Shown here one piece after another: positions 5,850 through 10,197 of a DNA stretch of 10,197 nt. Position numbers and translations under genes: made by a program. The first letter of the stretch is position 1, and every line of letters begins with the position of its first letter. The DNA is from Bacteroidales bacterium (GTDB lineage: Bacteria; Bacteroidota; Bacteroidia; Bacteroidales; Bacteroidaceae). The notes beneath the pieces are model-generated. The model did not search any database. It was not told the DNA's origin and was given only the letters and a program-made list of their open reading frames with translations. Location: assembly GCA_004558865.1 (NCBI GenBank), contig SFCY01000081.1:1-10197 (forward strand), given 5' to 3'.

Positions 5850-5876
5850 CGGCTAATCATCAAAAATCAACAAAAC

Positions 5877-6974
5877 ATGCATAATATGAGAAAAATCCTT
5901 AGTTTGGCATTGATGGCTGCCTTCACGCTTGGCGCAGTGGCCCAAGACGCGAAGTATGTCATCACAGGAACAGTAGCCGACTCCGTCAAGGAGGTGGTAG
6001 TCGTGCAGAACCTCGACCAGAAGACCATGCGCCAGATTGCCGTCAAAAACGGCAAGTTCTCCGTGGAGGGAACGGCGCCGCTCAATGCTTTCATCTCCGT
6101 CATCGCCGGACAGCAGAGCGGGCTGACGATGGTCAACGACCGTACACCCGTGACGATGAATCTCAAGAACGGCTCCTTGACGGGGTCACCGCTCAACGTG
6201 CAGTTCTCGGAGTTCCAAGGCGACATGGACAGCTACGACCGTAAAATCATGAAACTCTATCAGGAGCAGCGCGCGTTAGGCGAGCAGGCCGAGACTGTGG
6301 AGAATGCCACCAAGAAGAAGACTCTGGCCGAGCAGCAGGAACGCCTTGAGCAGCAGCAGAACGAGGCCCTGAAGAAATATGTGGCCCTGCATAAGGGCGA
6401 CGTCACGCCAGCCTATTATCTGGCGCAGGCTTTCTACGGCTTCGACTACGATGAGCTCAACGCAATGCTCGACCCCACAGCTGTCTACTATGGCAACAAG
6501 CTGATGGAACGTCCCAAGATGCAGCTCAAGTCCTTGGAGAAGCGTCGTCCGGGGTTGAAGTTCGCCGACCTTGCCATGCAGGACATGGACGGAAAGGCAG
6601 TGAAACTCAGCCAGTGGGCCGGCAAGGGCAACTACGTGTTGGTGGACTTCTGGGCTTCTTGGTGCGGCCCCTGCCGACAGGAGATGCCCAACGTGGTGGA
6701 TGCCTACAAGCGCTACCATGCCGCCAAGGGCTTCGACGTGGTGGGCGTGAGCTTCGACTCCAAGGCTGAGGCCTGGAAAAAAGGAGTAAAGGATTTGGGC
6801 ATGGAGTGGCACCAGATGTCCGACCTCAAGGGATGGGACAGTGCCGCCCATACGGCCTACGGTGTGAACAGCATTCCCAGCAACGTGCTGCTCGATCCTG
6901 AGGGCAAGATTGTGGCCAGCGACTTGCGCGGCTCCGCCCTCACGGCAAAGCTCAAGGAAATCTTCGGTTACTGA
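5877..6974 (+). CDS. Exported TlpA-like thiol:disulfide oxidoreductase with N-terminal DUF4369
   Basis: A predicted periplasmic thioredoxin-fold protein of 365 residues. A signal peptide (about 1-22, ending GAVAQ) has no lipobox cysteine. Residues about 26-115 resemble the DUF4369 beta domain that precedes thioredoxin domains in many Bacteroidota proteins. A Gln/Glu/Lys-rich, probably coiled-coil segment covers about 125-170. The C-terminal thioredoxin domain (about 228-365) carries WCGPC (C263, C266) in DFWASWCGPCRQEMP and a cis-proline loop at SIPSN (P334). The redox site is intact, so a role in reducing or isomerising periplasmic disulfides is likely; the partner is unknown. The frame opens at 5817, but that start lies upstream of the -7 box, so 5877 or 5886 is the real start. 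It is divergent from yhhQ and appears to be a single gene. Confidence 0.9.
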   Translation: MHNMRKILSLALMAAFTLGAVAQDAKYVITGTVADSVKEVVVVQNLDQKTMRQIAVKNGKFSVEGTAPLNAFISVIAGQQSGLTMVNDRTPVTMNLKNGSLTGSPLNVQFSEFQGDMDSYDRKIMKLYQEQRALGEQAETVENATKKKTLAEQQERLEQQQNEALKKYVALHKGDVTPAYYLAQAFYGFDYDELNAMLDPTAVYYGNKLMERPKMQLKSLEKRRPGLKFADLAMQDMDGKAVKLSQWAGKGNYVLVDFWASWCGPCRQEMPNVVDAYKRYHAAKGFDVVGVSFDSKAEAWKKGVKDLGMEWHQMSDLKGWDSAAHTAYGVNSIPSNVLLDPEGKIVASDLRGSALTAKLKEIFGY

Positions 6975-7021
6975 TCACCATCCGCATTCGTTTTGAGTGT
7001 AGGTTGTGAGCCTATAAAAGA

Positions 7022-7063
7022 TGTCCGCTGAGGCTTCGGGTGTTCCGCAGTCCTCAGCGGACA
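7022..7063 (+). terminator. Stem-loop after the thioredoxin-like gene, possibly bidirectional
   Basis: A perfect 12-bp stem (TGTCCGCTGAGG 7022-7033, CCTCAGCGGACA 7052-7063) has an 18-nt loop. It lies 47 bp after the thioredoxin stop. The following ATCTTATCT is only weakly T-rich; leftward, the stem is followed by TCTTTT. It may terminate in either or both directions. Confidence 0.5.
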
Positions 7064-7102
7064 ATCTTATCTCACCTCTAAGTTGAGCCTCAGCGCTACT
7101 AT

Positions 7103-7202
7103 GGAGCGTAAGCCTGTCCATGATTTTCTATTACCATTTACTCATTGGCGAAGTCTGGACTATACGAAATGAAACAACATATCCAATCCACGGAAAATAT
7201 CC
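7103..7202. repeat. Dispersed repeat, copy B
   Basis: This carries the same two exact blocks as 16-90 (7103-7116 and 7187-7202) in the same order. The middle is about 25 bp longer and diverged. On the minus strand, fragments of the frame seen at the left edge (DIFRG, and QAYAP followed directly by a stop) can be read, so this copy looks decayed. It sits in the 514-bp gene-free stretch 6975-7488, which otherwise holds the hairpins, the 24-bp repeats, a candidate leftward promoter and the mannosidase terminator. Confidence 0.55.
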
Positions 7203-7227
7203 ATTGAACCAAGTTAGGAACTTGCAA

Positions 7228-7299
7228 TTAGTATTAACCGATGCACGGTTATTAGTTTTAACACGAGTTCGATTATTAGTATTTGCAGGGCAAAGTTAC
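7228..7299. repeat. Three 24-bp degenerate tandem repeats
   Basis: TTAGTATTAA (7228), TTAGTTTTAA (7252) and TTAGTATTTG (7276) recur at an exact 24-bp spacing. Copies 1 and 2 also share AAC, CG and a final TTA; copy 3 keeps mainly the first ten bases. The plus-strand frame reads an octapeptide pattern (TDARLLVL, TRVRLLVF), but I see no evidence of translation. Confidence 0.55.
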
Positions 7300-7322
7300 A
7301 ATTTTTTTTCTTTTTGCAGCAA
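7291..7322 (-). promoter_or_regulatory. Candidate leftward promoter in non-coding DNA
   Basis: Read leftward, TTG (7322-7320), a 21-bp spacer and TAACTTTG (7298-7291) fit the Bacteroidota consensus. Transcription would start near 7284 and run through the 24-bp repeats and repeat copy B to the hairpin at 7063-7022, with no good reading frame on the way. Confidence 0.4.
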
Positions 7323-7335
7323 TATAAATTGGAAG

Positions 7336-7374
7336 AAAAAAAAAGCCCGAAGTCCGATTTTACAGGGCTTCGGG
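7336..7374 (-). terminator. Intrinsic terminator downstream of the GH92 gene
   Basis: Read leftward, a 10-bp stem (7374-7365 with 7355-7346, one non-Watson-Crick position) with a 9-nt loop is followed after one C by nine T residues (7344-7336). It lies about 115 bp after the mannosidase stop, giving that mRNA a fairly long 3' tail. Confidence 0.88.
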
Positions 7375-7401
7375 TAGAATGTTTTTGCCATTTTGAGTTT
7401 T

Positions 7402-7436
7402 AGCGGACAGCAATAATTATTTTCTTTGTGTCCGTT
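7402..7436. repeat. Imperfect inverted repeat in the 3' tail of the GH92 transcript
   Basis: AGCGGACA (7402-7409) and TGTCCGTT (7429-7436) are inverted with 7 of 8 positions matching, around a 19-nt AT-rich loop containing AATAATTATT. The function is unknown; the stem is too weak to call a terminator. Confidence 0.35.
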
Positions 7437-7488
7437 CCAACATCCAATGGAGGAGCAAAGAGCTTGAACCCTTGGCATAGTTTCAGGC

Positions 7489-9753
7489 CTAATGCTTGTC
7501 GCTGAGCGTCATTCTCAGAGTGCCGCCTTTGATGAGGTCGGCATGGGATATGCGGTAGGAGCGCAGCGGCTTTCCGCCCAAGGTCATTTGCTGGATGTAG
7601 ATGTCGGCGGAGCTGCGGTGGGGCGCCTCTATCACGAGGTCACCGCCGGGATAGTATCTGCGGTCAAGATGCAGCGTCACCTTGTCGAATACGGGTGTGG
7701 TGATGCTGTAGTAGGGCGAGGCGGGGCAGTCGGGATAGATGCCCATCATGGAGAAGATGGCCCATGCCGACATCGTGCCAGTGTCGTCGTTGCCGGGTAT
7801 GCCGTCGGGCGCCGCCTTGTAGTATTTTTTGAGCAGGTCGCTCACGGTGCGCTGCGTGCGCCACTCCTCACCCTTGAAATAGTCGAAGAGATAGGCGTCG
7901 GCTATGTCGGGCTCGTTGGCGGGGTCGTAGAGATTGTTGTCGAAGAGGTGCTGCAGCTTTTCCACGAAAGCCTTGTCGCCGCCCATCAGCCGCGCCAGTC
8001 CCTTTATGTCGTGTGGCACATAGAAGGTGTAGTTCCATGCCGATCCCTCATGGAAGCCCGGAGTGTTGGAGAAGTTGGCCCCAGCCTCGGGGTCGAAGGG
8101 AGTAAGGAATTTGCCGTCGGCCTGCTTGGGACGCAGCACGCCGTATTCCTTGGAGAAATAGTTCTTGTAGCCGAGGCTGCGCTTGTAGAACAGCTTGGCA
8201 TCGTCTTTCTTGCCCAATGCGGATGCCATCTGCGACAGGGCGTAGTCGGCGATGTAGTATTCCAGAGCATGGGAGACGGAGTTGTCGCCCGACATGTCGG
8301 CGGCATAATGGCCGAGTGGAATATAGCCTTTGCTGATGTAGGGGTCGATGTCGGGCCGCATCTTGTTGTCCTTGCCTGGAGTGGTGGCCGATTTGATGAA
8401 GGCTTCGTAGGCGGCCTCCACGTCGAAGTCGCGCAGTCCTTTCAGATAGGCATCGGCAATCACAGGTATCGACGGGTCGCCCTCCATGGTCCATGTCTCG
8501 CGCCCGTAGAGTTCCCATTTCGGCATCCATCCCCATTCCTTATACATGCCCACCATGGTGCGCATCAGATCGAGCTGCTTGTCGGGATAGAGCAGGGTGA
8601 GCAGGGGGTTGAGGTTGCGGTAGGTGTCCCAAAGCGAGAACACGGTGTAGCGGTTGCCAGTGGTCCGGCCGATGGAGTCGCTCTCCATCATCGGGTATTC
8701 TCCGTTGACATCCTGCAGGATGTTGGGATGGATGAGGGCGTGGTAGAGGGCTGTGTAGAAGATGCGCCGCTGGTCTTTGGTCCCTCCCTCCACGGTGACC
8801 TTGCTCAGAGTCTGGTCCCAACGGTTGTAGGCGTCGTCGCTCACCTTGGCGAAGTCGAAGCCCTGCTGTTCTTTGTCCAAGTTCTCGCGGGCGTTGGCAA
8901 TGGAAACGAACGACACGCCCATCTTCACCTCTATCTGCTCTCCTTCCTTGCAGTCGTAGGTGAGGTAGTAGCCTATCTCGTTGCCGGCCATTTCCTTGCC
9001 ATAGTTGGTGTAGAGCTTGTATTTGCCCGCGTCGTGGTCCCATGCGGCCTCGGCGGCCATGGGGGGCTGCTTCTTCCAGTAGCCGGCCTTTTGGGGTGCC
9101 TTGCTCACCCGCATCACGAAGTACATCGGGAAGACGGCCTGTGGATTGTAGCAGAAGGTGCCGAGCAGCCTAAAACCCTCTATCTCGGTGTCGCTCACCC
9201 TGCGCACCATGCCTCCCACTTCGTTGGTCAGTCCGTCACCGATGTTGAGCAACAGGTTGCCCTGTCCCTTGGGGAAGGTGAATCGCTCAAGCGAGGTGCG
9301 CGGCGTGGCCGTCACCTCACAGCGGATGCCATACTTCGTAAGCACGTTGGAGTAGTAGCCGGGCTTGGCCTTCTCGTCTTTGTAGGCCGAGCCGTAGTGG
9401 TGGTAGTCCACGTCGAGCGGGCCCGCTGTGGGCATGAGGAGCAGGGTACCCATTTCGGGGCATCCCACCCCGCTGAGCGTGACGTGGGCAAAGCCTGTGA
9501 AGTAGCTGTTGTGATACTCGTAGGGCGCCGACCACCAGCGTGAGTCCTTGTCGTTGGCGTTGAGGTCGGAACCCATCACGTTGAACGGGCACACCGACAT
9601 CATGCCGTCGGGACACACGGCGCCAGGGTTGCAGACGCTGAAATTGGTCGTGCCGATAAAGGGGTCTACTTCGTCTACGGGCTTCTGCGCTCCGGCGGGC
9701 AGGCTTGCCAGCAGGGCGAAGGCTGCAAATAGGATGCTCAGGCAGGTCTTCAT
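7489..9753 (-). CDS. Secreted GH92 family exo-alpha-mannosidase
   Basis: A predicted periplasmic or outer-surface glycosidase of 754 residues that should trim terminal alpha-mannose from N-glycans or yeast mannan; GH92 enzymes are Ca2+-dependent and inverting. A signal peptide (about 1-22, ending PAGAQ) has no lipobox cysteine. The N-terminal beta-sandwich begins at VDPFIGT (29-35), with PGAVCPDGM and GFAHVTLSGVG following. The (alpha/alpha)6 domain contains SLWDTYR (373-379), GYIPLGHYA, FHEGSAWNYTFYVPHD with the probable acid E569, NEPDIADAYLFDY, and GIPGNDDTGTMSAW with D656 and D657, where the catalytic base lies. Length is normal for the family. ATG 9753 is fixed by the signal peptide and by a promoter at 9777-9808, which rules out the upstream ATG at 9807. 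No SusC/SusD pair or other glycosidase is in the window. The linkage preference cannot be read by eye. Confidence 0.94.
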   Translation of the reverse strand: MKTCLSILFAAFALLASLPAGAQKPVDEVDPFIGTTNFSVCNPGAVCPDGMMSVCPFNVMGSDLNANDKDSRWWSAPYEYHNSYFTGFAHVTLSGVGCPEMGTLLLMPTAGPLDVDYHHYGSAYKDEKAKPGYYSNVLTKYGIRCEVTATPRTSLERFTFPKGQGNLLLNIGDGLTNEVGGMVRRVSDTEIEGFRLLGTFCYNPQAVFPMYFVMRVSKAPQKAGYWKKQPPMAAEAAWDHDAGKYKLYTNYGKEMAGNEIGYYLTYDCKEGEQIEVKMGVSFVSIANARENLDKEQQGFDFAKVSDDAYNRWDQTLSKVTVEGGTKDQRRIFYTALYHALIHPNILQDVNGEYPMMESDSIGRTTGNRYTVFSLWDTYRNLNPLLTLLYPDKQLDLMRTMVGMYKEWGWMPKWELYGRETWTMEGDPSIPVIADAYLKGLRDFDVEAAYEAFIKSATTPGKDNKMRPDIDPYISKGYIPLGHYAADMSGDNSVSHALEYYIADYALSQMASALGKKDDAKLFYKRSLGYKNYFSKEYGVLRPKQADGKFLTPFDPEAGANFSNTPGFHEGSAWNYTFYVPHDIKGLARLMGGDKAFVEKLQHLFDNNLYDPANEPDIADAYLFDYFKGEEWRTQRTVSDLLKKYYKAAPDGIPGNDDTGTMSAWAIFSMMGIYPDCPASPYYSITTPVFDKVTLHLDRRYYPGGDLVIEAPHRSSADIYIQQMTLGGKPLRSYRISHADLIKGGTLRMTLSDKH

Positions 9754-9776
9754 ACTTGATGTTGGTTTTTTAGGTG

Positions 9777-9808
9777 CAAACTTACACAAAAATACTGAGC
9801 GGGGCAAA
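9777..9808 (-). promoter_or_regulatory. Bacteroidota-type promoter of the GH92 gene
   Basis: Read leftward, TTTG (9808-9805), a 20-bp spacer and TAAGTTTG (9784-9777) match the consensus exactly. The start near 9770 gives a leader of about 17 nt. A second -7-like box, TATTTTTG, lies at 9794-9787 but lacks an equally good partner. Confidence 0.75.
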
Positions 9809-9968
9809 TGATTGCGGCGAAAAATGCCCCATGGTTTGATTGAAAACCAACGACGGCTCCGCGGCTGTTTGTCTTTTGCCTCCTTGGCTTATAGGATTGG
9901 TGAAGGCGTTCACGATGGAGGATGGCAAAGTGCTTTTAGAGCAAGTTTGTGCGTAGCCTTTAAAACAT

Positions 9969-10007
9969 AAAAAACGCCGCCGTTACCCTGCCTTGGGCAA
10001 CGGCGGC
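9969..10007 (-). terminator. Intrinsic terminator of the right-edge gene
   Basis: Read leftward, a perfect 9-bp stem (GCCGCCGTT 10007-9999, AACGGCGGC 9984-9976) with a 14-nt loop is followed after one G by six T residues (9974-9969). It lies about 28 bp after the stop of the partial gene at the right edge. Confidence 0.9.
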
Positions 10008-10035
10008 TTTCTGTTCCGAACGTTTTAGTGGCGCA

Positions 10036-10197
10036 TTAGTCCCAGGGGCTGTAGTGCTTTTGCTCCTCGAGGTTCCAAAGGCCATTTTCCTCCTGAGAAT
10101 CCTCTTCCTCGGAGAACTGGCCCGACTTGGCGTCGGCCCAAGGCGACTGCGTGGCAGCCAAGATGGAGGGGAGGTCGCCCTCGGGAATCCTGACGCC
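10036..10197 (-). CDS. C-terminal fragment of an unrecognised protein
   Basis: Fifty-three codons read leftward from the window edge to TAA at 10038-10036. The peptide begins GVRIPEGDLPSILAATQSPW and ends with a Glu/Ser-rich acidic tail closing in HYSPWD. Codon use is GC-rich in third positions like the other genes here, and a strong terminator follows, so it is very probably real. An acidic, Pro/Trp-containing end of this kind suggests a flexible tail after a folded domain that lies outside the window. I do not recognise the family and assign no function. It is in the same orientation as the GH92 gene but separated from it by a terminator and the GH92 promoter. Confidence 0.75.
   Translation of the reverse strand, partial: GVRIPEGDLPSILAATQSPWADAKSGQFSEEEDSQEENGLWNLEEQKHYSPWD

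Noticed and set aside
5817..5876. N-terminal extension of the thioredoxin-like protein
   Set aside because: It would place the start before the -7 promoter box and put 20 residues ahead of a clear signal peptide.
7120..7377. 85-codon plus-strand frame with LVL repeats in the intergenic region
   Set aside because: It runs through repeat copy B, the 24-bp repeats and the mannosidase terminator hairpin, and its Lys-run and end are made by the terminator A tract. It has no promoter in the right place.
7492..9543. Long open frame on the plus strand opposite the mannosidase gene
   Set aside because: It mirrors the GH92 coding sequence, has no domain and no promoter, and its length follows from codon bias of the real gene.
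9754..9807. N-terminal extension of the GH92 protein from ATG 9807
   Set aside because: The extension overlaps the promoter at 9777-9808 and precedes a clear signal peptide at ATG 9753.

Overview
The window looks like a piece of a Bacteroidota chromosome, most likely Prevotella or a close relative. The evidence is the class of promoter (a TAnnTTTG -7 box, with a TTTG or TTG -33 box 19-21 bp upstream in the clearest cases), the lack of Shine-Dalgarno sequences, and the gene content: a DUF4369-TlpA thioredoxin with a signal peptide, a secreted GH92 mannosidase, and a CPA2 antiporter with tandem RCK_C domains. The genus is an inference from style, not from a marker gene.

Layout from left to right. 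Positions 1-191 hold a partial leftward reading frame of unknown function, with a short diverged repeat (16-90) that recurs at 7103-7202. Peptidase T (pepT, rightward) follows behind a textbook promoter and is closed by a strong terminator. Next is a 750-residue monovalent cation:proton antiporter (rightward). It converges on a leftward queuosine-precursor unit made of a yhhQ-type transporter (4982-5668) and the preQ0 reductase queF (4113-4574). A divergent promoter region separates yhhQ from a rightward periplasmic thioredoxin-like gene (5877-6974). After about 500 bp of non-coding DNA rich in hairpins and repeats comes a leftward GH92 alpha-mannosidase (7489-9753). The right edge holds the C-terminal 53 codons of an unrecognised leftward gene with its own terminator.

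The most informative part is the queuosine unit. The leader of the transporter ends in a compact pseudoknot (5671-5701, minus strand) that matches the preQ1 class I riboswitch layout and finishes 2 nt before the start codon, so import of the precursor is probably repressed at translation by preQ1. QueF makes preQ1 from preQ0, so transporter, enzyme and sensor form a feedback loop. Upstream in the same leader is a doublet of two perfect GC-rich hairpins that resembles a REP doublet. Between yhhQ and queF lies an unusual array of about 42 octanucleotide units (consensus ACTCANNA on the plus strand, 4633-4980), with a higher-order 63-bp duplication inside it. I know of no assigned function for such an array; it is the best candidate here for something undescribed.

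Peptidase T, the antiporter, the thioredoxin and the mannosidase look like ordinary single-gene units. No insertion sequence, CRISPR array, tRNA or rRNA was seen.
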